Shown one piece after another: positions 1 through 9,174 of a DNA stretch of 64,000 nt (within the stretch, counting starts at the first letter, position 1; each line of letters begins with the position of its first letter). The stretch is taken from positions 1-64,000 of the forward strand of contig NZ_LDUE01000020.1 of the NCBI RefSeq assembly GCF_001038485.1. The letters are read 5' to 3'. The DNA is from Ornithinibacillus californiensis (lineage in GTDB: Bacteria; Bacillota; Bacilli; Bacillales; Amphibacillaceae). The notes under the pieces were generated by a model. The model was not told the origin of the DNA. It did no database searches and saw only the letters and a list, made by a program, of their open reading frames with translations. Both the position numbers and the translations under genes were made by a program.

Positions 1-210
1 AGGAAAGTTCTTAGCAAAGAAGCTGCTAGCTTCTGTATTTCATAATTCAAGAAAAAACAGGGTATGTTTCTTCTTGGCATTCGATCAACAAATGCTCTCG
101 CATTAGTTGACTGCATAAGAATAACTAAGACTTCGTCAAGTTATTCTAAACATACTGGTTGTTTTGTTCAGTTTTCAAGGAGCAAAAATGATTGTCGTCT
201 TTTAGCGACA
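1..210 (-). promoter_or_regulatory. 5' leader of an rRNA operon running out of the left edge
   Basis: Read on the minus strand, this stretch contains the block TTGAAAACTGAACAAAAC followed by AACCAG, which is typical of the leader before 16S rRNA in Bacillaceae (boxA-like antitermination and processing region). It follows two strong tandem promoters. The mature 16S gene is not in the window and should begin just left of position 1. No protein gene is visible here. Confidence 0.8.
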
Positions 211-218
211 ACTTTTAT

Positions 219-247
219 ATCATATCACTTCATATAAATTATGTCAA
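219..247 (-). promoter_or_regulatory. rRNA operon promoter P2
   Basis: On the minus strand, TTGACA (242-247) and TATGAT (219-224) are separated by exactly 17 bases. This is the promoter nearer the rRNA leader. The word GTCGCTAA follows the -10 box here and also follows that of P1. Confidence 0.85.
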
Positions 248-309
248 CTACTTTTTTTCAACAGATTTGAATGTTTTTTTTAGCAGCTAACATCTTAGCG
301 ACAAGTAAT

Positions 310-338
310 ACTATATCAAACACACTAGATTATGTCAA
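310..338 (-). promoter_or_regulatory. rRNA operon promoter P1
   Basis: On the minus strand, TTGACA (333-338) and TATAGT (310-315) have a 17-base spacer. It lies 91 bp upstream of P2. Tandem promoters of this kind are the usual arrangement for Bacillus rrn operons. Confidence 0.85.
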
Positions 339-528
339 CTAGGTAATATGAAATTGTACTGTTAAAAATCAAATTTGATTCAATATCGATCAATAACAAT
401 AGAATACATATTACACTCCTTTGGAATACTAGTCAATGGTAAAAGCTAAAGTTGTATATCCCATTTTTTCCCATACCTCACGACACTCAATTATAGTATT
501 CAGCCTACCGTAGAAAAGTTCCATTGTA

Positions 529-558
529 TTGCACATTCTGATAATCACACACTATAAA
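529..558 (+). promoter_or_regulatory. possible promoter of the secreted FG-GAP-like gene
   Basis: TTGCAC (529-534) and TATAAA (553-558) are separated by 18 bases. A start site near 565 would give a short leader before the GAGGAG ribosome binding site at 577-582. The match is only moderate. Confidence 0.4.
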
Positions 559-587
559 ATACTACAACATGAAACTGAGGAGATACC

Positions 588-1346
588 ATGAAAAAGATAG
601 CTTGTTCAGCTTATATAATACTATTACTAATACTGGATAATTATTCTATCACAGCAGAAGAAACTGATGTTAATTCTGAACTAGAAGTAATACAAACTTA
701 TGAGGAAGATGTAACGGGAAATGGACTAAAGGAGATTATTGAATTGAAGGGGGTATTATTCTCTCCTGAATCGAACTACTATCGAGATATTATCGCAGTG
801 ATTACTTCTTCAGAGAATCAGGTTTGGGAAATTCCATACATGGGTGGCTACAACCCCACATTAAAATTTCTCGATTTGAATCATGATAAAGTGAATGATA
901 TTTTCTTCCAAAGTGCTACTGGTGGTAGTGGAGGTTTATACCAATATCACCTTCATACATTAATACAAAACAAACTTTCTGAAATACCATTGCCTGAACA
1001 GCCCTTTGTAAAAGGAAAGTTTTTAGATGATTTTCAAGTTGAAGTTACAATCTCACCAAATATGGAACCTTCTATTATAAATGTTCAAGATCGCAGGAGT
1101 GACTATATACGTTTAGGTATTTACAGTGAAGATGGTAAGTTAACGAAGAATATTTCAGCAATGGTTGATCCAATAGCTTTCCTCGAGCCTAAGTTTATCA
1201 GCAAAACTAAAGGCTATGGATTGAAAAGTTTCCAACAAGTAAGTGGTGCCTATCATGCAGATCAATTGGGTACGGTTGAGTCTCTTTGGTATTTCGATCG
1301 AGATAAATGGATTCTCCTCCAAACAAAGTGGATGCCTAGTAAATAA
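588..1346 (+). CDS. secreted protein with FG-GAP/VCBS-like motifs, function unknown
   Basis: This is a 252-residue protein with an N-terminal hydrophobic signal sequence (about residues 1-22, probably cleaved after ITA). Two aspartate-rich loops, DVTGNGLKE (about 41-49) and DLNHDKVND (about 96-104), resemble the calcium-binding loops of FG-GAP/VCBS repeats. The first is followed by an alternating strand pattern and the second by a glycine-rich turn. The start has a good GAGGAG site 5 bases upstream. The gene stands alone between the divergent rRNA promoters and convergent leuS, so context gives no function. I do not recognise the exact family; an extracytoplasmic beta-propeller-like binding protein is the best description. 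Confidence 0.75.
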   Translation: MKKIACSAYIILLLILDNYSITAEETDVNSELEVIQTYEEDVTGNGLKEIIELKGVLFSPESNYYRDIIAVITSSENQVWEIPYMGGYNPTLKFLDLNHDKVNDIFFQSATGGSGGLYQYHLHTLIQNKLSEIPLPEQPFVKGKFLDDFQVEVTISPNMEPSIINVQDRRSDYIRLGIYSEDGKLTKNISAMVDPIAFLEPKFISKTKGYGLKSFQQVSGAYHADQLGTVESLWYFDRDKWILLQTKWMPSK

Positions 1347-1357
1347 TAATAAACAAG

Positions 1358-1397
1358 AGAAGGCTCCTGATATGGTAAAACTATCAGGAGCCTTCTT
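1358..1397. terminator. bidirectional terminator between the FG-GAP-like gene and leuS
   Basis: A near-perfect inverted repeat AAGGCTCCTGATA / TATCAGGAGCCTT with a 9-base loop lies between two convergent genes. The flanks are A-rich and T-rich only in short runs, so termination strength in each direction is uncertain. Confidence 0.75.
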
Positions 1398-1400
1398 ATG

Positions 1401-3812
1401 TTAATTTGCTACTATATTAACTAACTTCCCAGGTACTACAACAACTTTTCTAACCGTCTTACCTTCTATCCACTCTTGAATACCTTCGTCAGCAAGAGCT
1501 ATCTTTTCAAGCTCATCTTTAGAGATATCCTTAGCGACATTTAGTTTAGCTCGTACTTTACCCATAACTTGGATGACGATTTCTACTTCGTCTTCAACTA
1601 GTTTGGATTCATCATACGTTGGCCAAGCTTCGTAACTAATTGTTCCTGTATGACCTAGTCGGCTCCAAAGTTCTTCAGAAAGGTGTGGAGCGACTGGTGA
1701 TAGTAGTTTTACAAAGCCTTCAACATATTCCTTAGGAAGCTTTTCAGACTTGTATCCTTCATTAATGAATACCATCATTTGAGAGATACCGGTATTGAAA
1801 TGTAGATTTTCAAAGTCCTCAGAAACTTTCTTCACTGTTTCATGATACACCTTTTCCAATTCTGGACCGGTTCCATCAACAATTTTATTCGATAGTGATC
1901 CATCTTCATTTATGAATAGACGCCATATTCTATCTAGGAAACGTCTTGCTCCATCCAGTCCATTCGTTGACCAAGCAACAGATGAATCAAGTGGCCCCAT
2001 AAACATTTCATATAGACGAAGTGTATCCGCTCCGTGTGATGCAATGATATCGTCAGGGTTAACAACATTCCCCTTCGATTTACTCATCTTCTCATTTCCT
2101 TCACCCAGTATCATGCCTTGGTTGAATAGTTTCATAAATGGTTCTTTTGTTGGAACTACGCCAATATCATATAGGAATTTATGCCAGAAACGAGCATAAA
2201 GCAAGTGAAGTACTGCATGCTCGGCACCTCCAATATAAATATCAATCGGAAGCCATTTTTCCAGCAACTTAGGATCAGCTAGTTTTTCGCTATTATCTGG
2301 ATCAATATAACGCAAGAAATACCAACAGCTACCTGCCCATTGCGGCATTGTATTTGTTTCACGGCGACCTTTTTTACCTGTAATTGGGTCTACTACATGT
2401 ACCCATTCACTATTTGCAAGAGGTGATTCCCCCGTACCAGATGGTTTTATATCGGTCATTACTGGAAGTTCCAGTGGCAAATCCTCTTCTGGAACAGTTG
2501 TCATCGTACCATCTTCCCAATGAATAACTGGAATTGGCTCACCCCAGTAACGTTGTCTTGAGAATAGCCAATCACGAAGACGGTATGTTACTTTCTTCGT
2601 ACCTACACTATTCTCCTCTAGCCAAGCGATCATTTTTGAAATTGCTTCTTCTTTACCCAAACCATTTAGGAAATCAGAGTTAATATGTTCCCCATCACCA
2701 GTATAGGCTTGCTTAGAAACATCTCCACCAGCAACTACTTCTACAATTGGTAGATCAAACTTCGTAGCAAATTCATAATCTCGTTCATCATGTGCTGGAA
2801 CAGCCATGATTGCTCCAGTACCATAAGTCATGAGTACATAATCTGCAATCCAAATTGGCATTTTTGCTTTTGTTACCGGATTAATGGCATATGCACCACT
2901 AAATACCCCAGTCTTATCTTTTGCCAGATCTGTTCTTTCTAGGTCAGATTTAGTCTGTACCGCATCCAAATACTTAGTAACAGCTTCCTTTTGCTCCGGT
3001 GTAGTAATCTTTTGGACAAATGGATGTTCCGGCGCAAGTACGGCGTATGTTGCTCCAAACAATGTATCAGGACGAGTTGTGAATACCGTAAACGTTTCTT
3101 CATGTCCATCAATGTTAAAGGTAACCTCTGCACCTTCCGAACGCCCAATCCAGTTACGCTGCATATCTTTAATACTTTCTGGCCAGTCTAGTTCTTCTAA
3201 ATCATCAAGAAGTCTATCGGCATAAGCAGTAATCTTAAGCATCCATTGTTTCATCGGTTTTCGAACAACTGGATGTCCCCCACGCTCACTTTTACCATCG
3301 ATTACTTCTTCATTCGCAAGAACCGTACCTAGTGCTGGACACCAGTTAACAGCAACTTCATCCACGTAAGCAAGACCTTTTTCATATAGCTTTGTAAAGA
3401 TCCATTGTGTCCACTTGTAATAGTTAGGATCCGTTGTATTAACTTCACGATCCCAATCATAAGAAAATCCTAGTTCCTGAATTTGTCGTTTAAATGTATT
3501 GATATTTTTCTGTGTAAATTCTGCTGGGCTGTTACCTGTGTCTAGCGCATATTGTTCTGCTGGTAGTCCAAAAGCATCCCACCCCATCGGATGAAGCACT
3601 TCAAAACCTTGCATGCGTTTCATTCTAGAAAGAATATCTGTAGCTGTATAACCTTCAGGGTGACCTACGTGAAGCCCAGCACCTGATGGATATGGAAACA
3701 TATCTAACGCGTAAAATTTTTCTTTATCAGATGATGTGTCTGTCTTAAAAGTTTTATTTTCAAGCCAATGTTTTTGCCATTTTTTTTCAATTTCTTGATG
3801 ACTAAAGCTCAT
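1401..3812 (-). CDS. leuS: leucyl-tRNA synthetase
   Basis: This class I aminoacyl-tRNA synthetase charges tRNA-Leu with leucine in the cytoplasm. The 803-residue length is normal for bacterial LeuRS. The HIGH motif appears as HVGH at residues 48-51, and the KMSKS loop appears as KMSKSKGN in the C-terminal third. The editing (CP1) domain lies between them, with a TTRPDT motif in the 240s and [15 protein letters not shown] around 330-345. The C-terminal anticodon-binding region is complete. The start is an ATG just after a strong AAGGAGG site. A leucine T-box leader precedes it, so expression should rise when uncharged tRNA-Leu accumulates. Confidence 0.98.
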   Translation of the reverse strand: MSFSHQEIEKKWQKHWLENKTFKTDTSSDKEKFYALDMFPYPSGAGLHVGHPEGYTATDILSRMKRMQGFEVLHPMGWDAFGLPAEQYALDTGNSPAEFTQKNINTFKRQIQELGFSYDWDREVNTTDPNYYKWTQWIFTKLYEKGLAYVDEVAVNWCPALGTVLANEEVIDGKSERGGHPVVRKPMKQWMLKITAYADRLLDDLEELDWPESIKDMQRNWIGRSEGAEVTFNIDGHEETFTVFTTRPDTLFGATYAVLAPEHPFVQKITTPEQKEAVTKYLDAVQTKSDLERTDLAKDKTGVFSGAYAINPVTKAKMPIWIADYVLMTYGTGAIMAVPAHDERDYEFATKFDLPIVEVVAGGDVSKQAYTGDGEHINSDFLNGLGKEEAISKMIAWLEENSVGTKKVTYRLRDWLFSRQRYWGEPIPVIHWEDGTMTTVPEEDLPLELPVMTDIKPSGTGESPLANSEWVHVVDPITGKKGRRETNTMPQWAGSCWYFLRYIDPDNSEKLADPKLLEKWLPIDIYIGGAEHAVLHLLYARFWHKFLYDIGVVPTKEPFMKLFNQGMILGEGNEKMSKSKGNVVNPDDIIASHGADTLRLYEMFMGPLDSSVAWSTNGLDGARRFLDRIWRLFINEDGSLSNKIVDGTGPELEKVYHETVKKVSEDFENLHFNTGISQMMVFINEGYKSEKLPKEYVEGFVKLLSPVAPHLSEELWSRLGHTGTISYEAWPTYDESKLVEDEVEIVIQVMGKVRAKLNVAKDISKDELEKIALADEGIQEWIEGKTVRKVVVVPGKLVNIVAN

Positions 3813-3837
3813 GTTATTTCCTCCTTTTTATATAAAA

Positions 3838-4080
3838 ATAAAAAAAGCCTCTCATCCCAATAAAGGGACGAGAAGCTGTATTTCCCGCGGTACCACCCAA
3901 ATTAACGAATTAATCGTTCACTTGTATCCTTAACGCGGATTAACGGCAGAAACTACTAACGTTCACCTCTGCAGCATAAAAGGCGAGTTCATAATTACTC
4001 GGGGACAATTTCCACCAACCATTGTCTCTCTTAACCTCGAGTTGAATTACTACTATTCCTTCTCAACGCTTTTCATTATT
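3838..4080 (-). promoter_or_regulatory. T-box leader (leucine) of leuS
   Basis: On the minus strand the conserved T-box sequence GGGTGGTACCGCGG lies at 3885-3898. It is followed by a terminator hairpin (GCTTCTCGTCCC / GGGATGAGAGGC, then a T-run) at about 3840-3876. In stem I the specifier region reads GAACTCGCC, giving CTC (3985-3987), a leucine codon, which agrees with the downstream gene. Uncharged tRNA should stabilise the antiterminator and allow leuS transcription. Confidence 0.95.
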
Positions 4081-4087
4081 AAATTGA

Positions 4088-4116
4088 ATTGTAATGAATA
4101 CTACTAGCTTTGTCAA
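4088..4116 (-). promoter_or_regulatory. promoter of the leuS T-box transcript
   Basis: TTGACA (4111-4116) and TACAAT (4088-4093) lie on the minus strand with a 17-base spacer, immediately upstream of the T-box leader. Confidence 0.8.
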
Positions 4117-4238
4117 GATATTCCTTTTTTATAATAGTACTTTATGAAATCCTTACAAGAATGTACATGACATTTGATTTTATTAAAATGTTTTTACATG
4201 ATATTCTAATATCAGACTGAATTTTGAGGGGTACTAAG

Positions 4239-4796
4239 ATGAAAAGTATTTTAAATTTTTCCCATCACTTATTGGAGGAAATTATTACTCCTGGTGAGAC
4301 GGTTATAGATGCTACGAGTGGTAATGGAAATGATACATTATTCTTAAGTAAATTAGTAGGTGAAACTGGAGAAGTAATTGCATTTGATATTCAAGAACAA
4401 GCAATTGATAATACGGATCAATTATTAATGGAAAATAACTGTTCTAACGTTTCATTAATATTAGACAGTCATGAGAATATTGGTGATTATTTATTTGAGG
4501 ATATAGAGATTGGTGGAGCTATCTTCAATCTAGGGTATTTGCCGAAAAGTGATAAATCAATTATTACTAAAGGAAAATCTACTATTAAAGCTATTGATAC
4601 GTTACTAGAACATCTAAAGAAAAATGGAAGAATTATTCTTGTCGTTTATTATGGTCATGAAGGTGGCGAAGAAGAGAAAAATAGTATTCTCAAACATGTA
4701 ATGTCACTCGACCAGAAAAAATATAGTGCATTGCAATATGGATTCATAAACCAGAAGAACAACCCACCATTTATTATAGCGATTCAGAAAAAGTAG
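4239..4796 (+). CDS. mnmM: tRNA wobble-uridine methyltransferase, YtqB/MnmM family
   Basis: This 185-residue class I SAM-dependent methyltransferase has the SAM-binding motif DATSGNGNDT near residues 24-33, an acidic residue after the second strand (FDIQEQ), and the family hallmark NLGYLPKSDKS. YtqB (MnmM) of B. subtilis methylates the nm5(s2)U34 intermediate to mnm5(s2)U34 in tRNA; function here is inferred from family membership. I chose the ATG at 4239 because GAGGGG at 4226-4231 sits 7 bases upstream. An in-frame TTG at 4224 would overlap that site. It is followed closely by ytoA, and the leuS-ytqB-ytoA neighbourhood matches B. subtilis. Confidence 0.9.
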   Translation: MKSILNFSHHLLEEIITPGETVIDATSGNGNDTLFLSKLVGETGEVIAFDIQEQAIDNTDQLLMENNCSNVSLILDSHENIGDYLFEDIEIGGAIFNLGYLPKSDKSIITKGKSTIKAIDTLLEHLKKNGRIILVVYYGHEGGEEEKNSILKHVMSLDQKKYSALQYGFINQKNNPPFIIAIQKK

Positions 4797-4812
4797 ATGA
4801 GGAGGAGTTACT

Positions 4813-5340
4813 ATGATTCATCATTACAAAGGTATATCACCTACCATTCATCCATCGGTTTTCGTTTCTAAGGATGCAGTAATAGTTGGGGATGTTACGA
4901 TAGATGAAGATTCTAGTATTTGGTTTAAAACCGTTATTAGAGGTGATGTTGCACCTACTAGAATCGGGAAAAGAGTTAGCATTCAGGACTTATCTATGCT
5001 TCATCAAAGTCCAAACAATACTCTTATTATTGAAGACGATGTTACTGTTGGACACCAAGTCACTTTACACTCTGCCATCGTAAGGAAAAATGCGTTAATA
5101 GGTATGGGATCAATCATTTTAGATGGTGCAGAAATTGGAGAAAGCGCCTTTGTAGGTGCGGGAAGTTTAGTCCCACCTGGCAAAAAAATACCGCCCCATA
5201 CGCTAGTAATGGGACGTCCAGCGAAAGTAGTACGTGAACTGACCGAAGCTGATTATAAAGAAATGGAACGAGTACGTAACTCGTACGTTGAAAAGGGTCA
5301 ATATTATAAGCAACAAACAGAATTAGGATTAGAATTTTAA
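4813..5340 (+). CDS. ytoA: gamma-carbonic-anhydrase-like hexapeptide protein YtoA
   Basis: This 175-residue left-handed beta-helix protein is built of hexapeptide repeats (for example IVGDVTIDEDSSIW and FVGAGSLVPPG). Metal-site histidines of the gamma-carbonic anhydrase fold are visible at MLHQ, VTVGHQ and TLHSA. The family forms trimers with a metal at each interface; enzymatic carbonic anhydrase activity is not proven for this branch. The gene starts 16 bp after mnmM with an AGGAGG site and probably shares its transcript. Confidence 0.9.
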   Translation: MIHHYKGISPTIHPSVFVSKDAVIVGDVTIDEDSSIWFKTVIRGDVAPTRIGKRVSIQDLSMLHQSPNNTLIIEDDVTVGHQVTLHSAIVRKNALIGMGSIILDGAEIGESAFVGAGSLVPPGKKIPPHTLVMGRPAKVVRELTEADYKEMERVRNSYVEKGQYYKQQTELGLEF

Positions 5341-5347
5341 GTTATCA

Positions 5348-5393
5348 AAAAAGCTTAGAGCATCACGTCAAGTTACGGGTGTTCTAAGCTTTC
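5348..5393. terminator. bidirectional terminator between ytoA and metK
   Basis: The inverted repeat AAAGCTTAGA / TCTAAGCTTT surrounds a 23-base loop with further partial pairing. On the minus strand a run of six Ts follows, which suits metK. On the plus strand a weaker T-rich tail serves ytoA. Confidence 0.8.
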
Positions 5394-5408
5394 TTTCATT
5401 ATTTGCAA

Positions 5409-6605
5409 TTATTTAGTTTGTTCTCTTAATGCTTCTACTTTATCAGTCTTCTCCCATGGAAACTCCACATCAGTTCTACCAAAGTGGCCATAGGCAGCAG
5501 TTTGCTTATAAATTGGTTGTTGTAAATTTAACATGCGAATGATACCTGCTGGACGTAGATCAAAAATGTTACGTACCGCGTTTACAAGTTCTTCCTCACT
5601 AACGACACCAGTACCGAATGTGTTTATTGCAATCGAGACAGGTTCCGCTACTCCAATTGCATAGGCTAGTTGAACTTCACAGGAATCAGCTAGTTTAGCT
5701 GCAACAATATTTTTGGCTACATAACGTGCCGCATAAGCAGCTGAACGGTCCACTTTCGTTGAATCCTTGCCACTGAATGCTCCACCGCCATGACGAGCAT
5801 AGCCACCGTACGTATCAACAATAATTTTTCTTCCAGTTAACCCTGCATCACCTTGTGGTCCACCAATTACAAATCGCCCAGTCGGGTTAATGAAGTATTT
5901 CGTTTGTTCATCTAATAATTCAGATGGAACAACAGGTTTAATAACATGTTCAAGCAAATCTTTCTCAATTTGTTCCAATGTTGCACTTTGAGAGTGTTGT
6001 GTAGAAATGACAATCGTATCTACTCGTACTGGTTGATCATTTTCATCATACTCAATTGTAACTTGTGTTTTTCCATCTGGACGAAGGTATGGTAATGTTT
6101 GATCTTTACGTACATCACTTAGACGTTTAGATAGCTTATGAGCAAGAGAAATTGGTAAAGGCATTAATTCTTCTGTTTCGTTACATGCATAACCAAACAT
6201 CAAACCTTGATCTCCAGCTCCGATTGCATCGATTTCACTCTCTGTCATTTTCCCTTGGCGAGCTTCTAAAGCTTTGTTTACTCCCCCCGCAATATCAGGT
6301 GATTGCTCATCAATTGCAGTAAGCACTGCGCATGTATCAGCATCAAATCCGTATTTTGCACGGGTATAGCCAATATCTTTAATTGTTTGTCTTACGACTG
6401 CAGGAATATCAACATACGTTGACGTAGTAATTTCACCTGCAACTAGAACTAGGCCCGTTGTAACGGTTGTTTCACATGCAACCCTAGCTACAGGGTCCTT
6501 TTTTAATATTTCATCTAAAATAGCGTCAGAAATTTGATCACAAATTTTATCTGGATGTCCTTCTGTTACTGACTCAGAAGTAAATAATCGACGATTTTTA
6601 GCCAT
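5409..6605 (-). CDS. metK: S-adenosylmethionine synthetase
   Basis: This enzyme makes S-adenosylmethionine from methionine and ATP in the cytoplasm. The 398-residue protein carries the ATP-binding signature [12 protein letters not shown], the P-loop-like hexapeptide region GGGAFSGKD, and the N-terminal [14 protein letters not shown] motif with its catalytic histidine and magnesium ligand. Length and domains are complete. It is transcribed alone from a SAM riboswitch leader, so its product represses its own synthesis. Confidence 0.98.
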   Translation of the reverse strand: MAKNRRLFTSESVTEGHPDKICDQISDAILDEILKKDPVARVACETTVTTGLVLVAGEITTSTYVDIPAVVRQTIKDIGYTRAKYGFDADTCAVLTAIDEQSPDIAGGVNKALEARQGKMTESEIDAIGAGDQGLMFGYACNETEELMPLPISLAHKLSKRLSDVRKDQTLPYLRPDGKTQVTIEYDENDQPVRVDTIVISTQHSQSATLEQIEKDLLEHVIKPVVPSELLDEQTKYFINPTGRFVIGGPQGDAGLTGRKIIVDTYGGYARHGGGAFSGKDSTKVDRSAAYAARYVAKNIVAAKLADSCEVQLAYAIGVAEPVSIAINTFGTGVVSEEELVNAVRNIFDLRPAGIIRMLNLQQPIYKQTAAYGHFGRTDVEFPWEKTDKVEALREQTK

Positions 6606-6675
6606 TAGGCTAAATCCTCCCTCTATATTCTTGGTACGGAACTCACATAGTTATCAGATAGTATATCCTTAATCA

Positions 6676-6836
6676 ATAAAAAAAGCCCTTCCTTCTTACA
6701 TGAGGAAAGGGATTACTGGCCTTTCGCTCTTATTGTTCAAGGAATTTTTCCTTGCCTCAGGTTAGCACCTTTTCACCGCAGTGATGGTTGCCGGGTTTCA
6801 TCGGGTCTGTCCCTCCACCAACTCTGAATAAGAGAG
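6676..6836 (-). promoter_or_regulatory. SAM-I (S-box) riboswitch controlling metK
   Basis: On the minus strand the S-box core is clear: closing stem CTCTTATT / AATAAGAG (6827-6834 with 6727-6734), then GAGGGACAGACCCGATGAAACCCGGCAACC in pieces, GGTGCTAACCTGAGGCA, and GAGCGAAAGG after the stem. The expression platform is a terminator CCCTTTCCTC / GAAGGAAGGG followed by seven Ts (about 6676-6711). SAM binding should cause premature termination. Confidence 0.97.
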
Positions 6837-6852
6837 TATCCGCTCATTTTAA

Positions 6853-6881
6853 GATTAACTGAATCAATTGTCCTATGTCAA
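6853..6881 (-). promoter_or_regulatory. metK promoter
   Basis: TTGACA (6876-6881) is followed 17 bases later by TTAATC (6853-6858) on the minus strand. Transcription would begin right before the S-box closing stem. Confidence 0.65.
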
Positions 6882-6942
6882 CCGTATAATCCAGTGTCAC
6901 TAAATTTTAATAAAATAATACAATAAAAAATAATAAATAGTA

Positions 6943-6970
6943 TGGACTATTAGTTTGAATGTGTTATACT
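6943..6970 (+). promoter_or_regulatory. probable pckA promoter with extended -10
   Basis: TGTTATACT (6962-6970) is an extended -10 box. TGGACT (6943-6948) lies 16 bases upstream as a weak -35. The resulting leader to the pckA start is about 70 bases. Confidence 0.55.
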
Positions 6971-7048
6971 AATAATTAATTTCAGGAAATATATGTATTG
7001 GATGATTAATCTTCAATTAAACTCTCAAAATAAAGGTAGGTAATTTTA

Positions 7049-8635
7049 ATGAATACAGTAATGAAAACCTCATTATTGGAAGAACTTCTCACACAGAAAA
7101 ATGTTAGGCAAAATTTATCTGTTGCAAGTTTAGTTGAAAAGGTGCTTTCACGAAATGAAGGGATATTATCAAATACAGGTGCTGTACTTGCTACTACCGG
7201 TAAATATACTGGACGTTCCCCAGAGGATAAATTCATTGTAAAGGATTCCATATCAGAAAGTAAAGTAGATTGGGGTAAAGTTAACCAACCAATTGAAGAA
7301 GAAATTTTTGAAAAACTATACGCAAAAGTGATTGGACACCTTAAGGAAAAAGATGAGGTTTTTGTTTTTGACGGATTTGCTGGAGCAGATCAGAACTACC
7401 AATTACCAATTCAAGTAATCAATGAATTTGCTTGGCATAACTTATTTGCAAAACAATTATTCATTCGTCCTACTGAAGAACAATACGCTTCTCACGATCC
7501 ATCTTTCACAGTTATTTCTGCCCCAACTTTCAAAGCAGATCCTAGTGTTGATGGTACTAATTCAGAGGCATTTATTCTAGTTTCCTTTAAACATAAAGTG
7601 ATTCTAATCGGTGGTACGGAATATGCTGGAGAAATTAAAAAATCAATCTTCTCTATCATGAATTTCTTACTACCTGAACAAAATATTTTATCAATGCACT
7701 GTTCTGCTAACGTTGGCAACGAAGGTGATGTAGCATTATTCTTCGGATTATCTGGTACAGGGAAAACGACATTATCTGCAGACCCCTACCGTAAGCTAAT
7801 CGGTGATGATGAGCATGCGTGGAGTTCAAGTGGTGTCTTCAATATTGAAGGTGGTTGCTATGCAAAATGCATTAACCTTTCAGAAGAAAAAGAACCACAA
7901 ATCTTTAATGCAATCCGTTTTGGTTCCGTATTAGAAAACGTAGTACTTGAAGAAGACTCTCGCACACCAGATTATGATAATACAACATTAACGGAGAATA
8001 CGAGAGCTGCTTACCCATTAGAGCATATTGAAAATATCGTTGATCCAAGTATTGCAGGACATCCAAATACAATTATATTCTTAACAGCTGACGCTTCTGG
8101 TACATTACCACCAATTAGTAAATTAACGAAAGAACAAGCGATGTACCATTTCCTTAGTGGGTACACAAGTAAACTAGCTGGAACAGAACGTGGAGTAACG
8201 GAACCACAAGCAACTTTCTCTGCTTGTTTTGGTGCCCCATTCCTTCCACTTCCACCTGCTACTTATGCAAAGATGTTAGGAGAAAAGATAGATCAATATA
8301 ATACAAATGTCTTTTTAATTAACACCGGATGGACAGGTGGTTCTTATGGTGTTGGAAACCGCATTAAGCTCTCTTATACTAGAGCAATGGTTCATGCAGC
8401 ACTAGAAGGTGAGCTAAATAAAGTGGAAACAATAAAAGACGAGATTTTCGGACTTGAAATACCTGCACATGTTGCTGGTGTACCTGATGAAGTATTAACA
8501 CCAAAAAACACATGGGCAGATAAAGAAGCTTATGAATCTGCTGCAAAAGAACTTGCTAGTAAGTTCCATGAAAACTTTACGAAGTTCTCTCATGTCAGCC
8601 CAGAAATCGCTTCAGCAGGTCCTAGCTACAAATAA
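7049..8635 (+). CDS. pckA: phosphoenolpyruvate carboxykinase (ATP)
   Basis: This enzyme decarboxylates and phosphorylates oxaloacetate to phosphoenolpyruvate, the first committed step of gluconeogenesis. The 528-residue protein is full length for the ATP-dependent class. The kinase-1a P-loop reads [12 protein letters not shown] (about residues 230-241), followed by IGDDEHAW, which provides magnesium ligands. TGRSPEDKF near residue 52 is the substrate-binding loop. An AAGGTAGG site precedes the ATG. In B. subtilis it is divergent to metK as here and is repressed by glucose through CcpN; no operator could be assigned with confidence. Confidence 0.98.
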   Translation: MNTVMKTSLLEELLTQKNVRQNLSVASLVEKVLSRNEGILSNTGAVLATTGKYTGRSPEDKFIVKDSISESKVDWGKVNQPIEEEIFEKLYAKVIGHLKEKDEVFVFDGFAGADQNYQLPIQVINEFAWHNLFAKQLFIRPTEEQYASHDPSFTVISAPTFKADPSVDGTNSEAFILVSFKHKVILIGGTEYAGEIKKSIFSIMNFLLPEQNILSMHCSANVGNEGDVALFFGLSGTGKTTLSADPYRKLIGDDEHAWSSSGVFNIEGGCYAKCINLSEEKEPQIFNAIRFGSVLENVVLEEDSRTPDYDNTTLTENTRAAYPLEHIENIVDPSIAGHPNTIIFLTADASGTLPPISKLTKEQAMYHFLSGYTSKLAGTERGVTEPQATFSACFGAPFLPLPPATYAKMLGEKIDQYNTNVFLINTGWTGGSYGVGNRIKLSYTRAMVHAALEGELNKVETIKDEIFGLEIPAHVAGVPDEVLTPKNTWADKEAYESAAKELASKFHENFTKFSHVSPEIASAGPSYK

Positions 8636-8699
8636 TGTGAGCTTGTCCTCATCCCAAGAGGGTTTATATATGAAAAGCGTAACTTATGTTACATTCCTT

Positions 8700-8727
8700 A
8701 CCGACCTTTACCAAGGTCGGTTTTTTC
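8700..8727 (+). terminator. pckA terminator
   Basis: The inverted repeat ACCGACC / GGTCGGT has an 8-base loop and is followed by a T-rich run. It ends 92 bases after the pckA stop codon. Confidence 0.85.
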
Positions 8728-8785
8728 TTTTACTATGATTAGATTGCACTAATCCTTATCATCATATCGTCACTGTAACAATGAT

Positions 8786-8993
8786 GAAATGATTTTAAGA
8801 ACCTCTATTAACTTTACTTTACTTCCAATTAGAAGTCGAAATGATGTTTAGAACCCTCCTTAGCTTTACTTCAGTCCATATGCATGTCCGAATTGATGTT
8901 AAGAGCCCCTATTAACATCACTACATCATTAATACAATACTGAAATGATGTTAACAAAATTCTTAGATACTGCACCAAGAACCCCCTCATCAC
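8786..8993. repeat. four degenerate tandem repeats with an exact 52-bp period
   Basis: Units begin at 8786, 8838, 8890 and 8942, each spaced exactly 52 bp. Each opens with GAAATGATGTTAAGAACC or a close variant, and the first three continue with a TATTAACTTTACTTCA-like segment; the fourth diverges most. No open reading frame with a good start uses this stretch. It fills most of the gap between pckA and the ABC importer genes. Confidence 0.75.
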
Positions 8994-9035
8994 TATAATT
9001 TTCCAAAAATTATATAGGCATTCACACATTTTTTT

Positions 9036-9133
9036 CACCAAGCATACACTGTGGTTAGAAAACTTGGTGTTCTCATGTAGCCTGAGAATCCTGTTCTTGA
9101 TCACTTTACACAAAAGGAAAGTAAGTACTTTCC
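9036..9133 (+). promoter_or_regulatory. structured leader upstream of the ytlA-like gene
   Basis: Three stems follow each other: CACCAAG (9036-9042) with CTTGGTG (9063-9069); TTCTCA with TGAGAA across a 7-base loop (about 9070-9088); and GGAAAGT with ACTTTCC across a 4-base loop (9116-9133). The last stem is not followed by a T-run, so it is not a simple terminator. The arrangement suggests a regulated leader RNA or operator. It does not match the TPP riboswitch consensus well enough to be named. Confidence 0.5.
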
Positions 9134-9174
9134 ATTTTGCATAAAAATTCTCGATGTTGAAAGGGTCGAATGAA

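Noticed and set aside
2884-3225. open frames on the plus strand across leuS
   Set aside because: They are shadows of a highly conserved gene on the opposite strand.
9001-9133. TPP riboswitch upstream of the ytlA-like gene
   Set aside because: CTGAGA and CTTGATC occur, but the paired conserved blocks of the THI element are incomplete, so I report only a structured leader.
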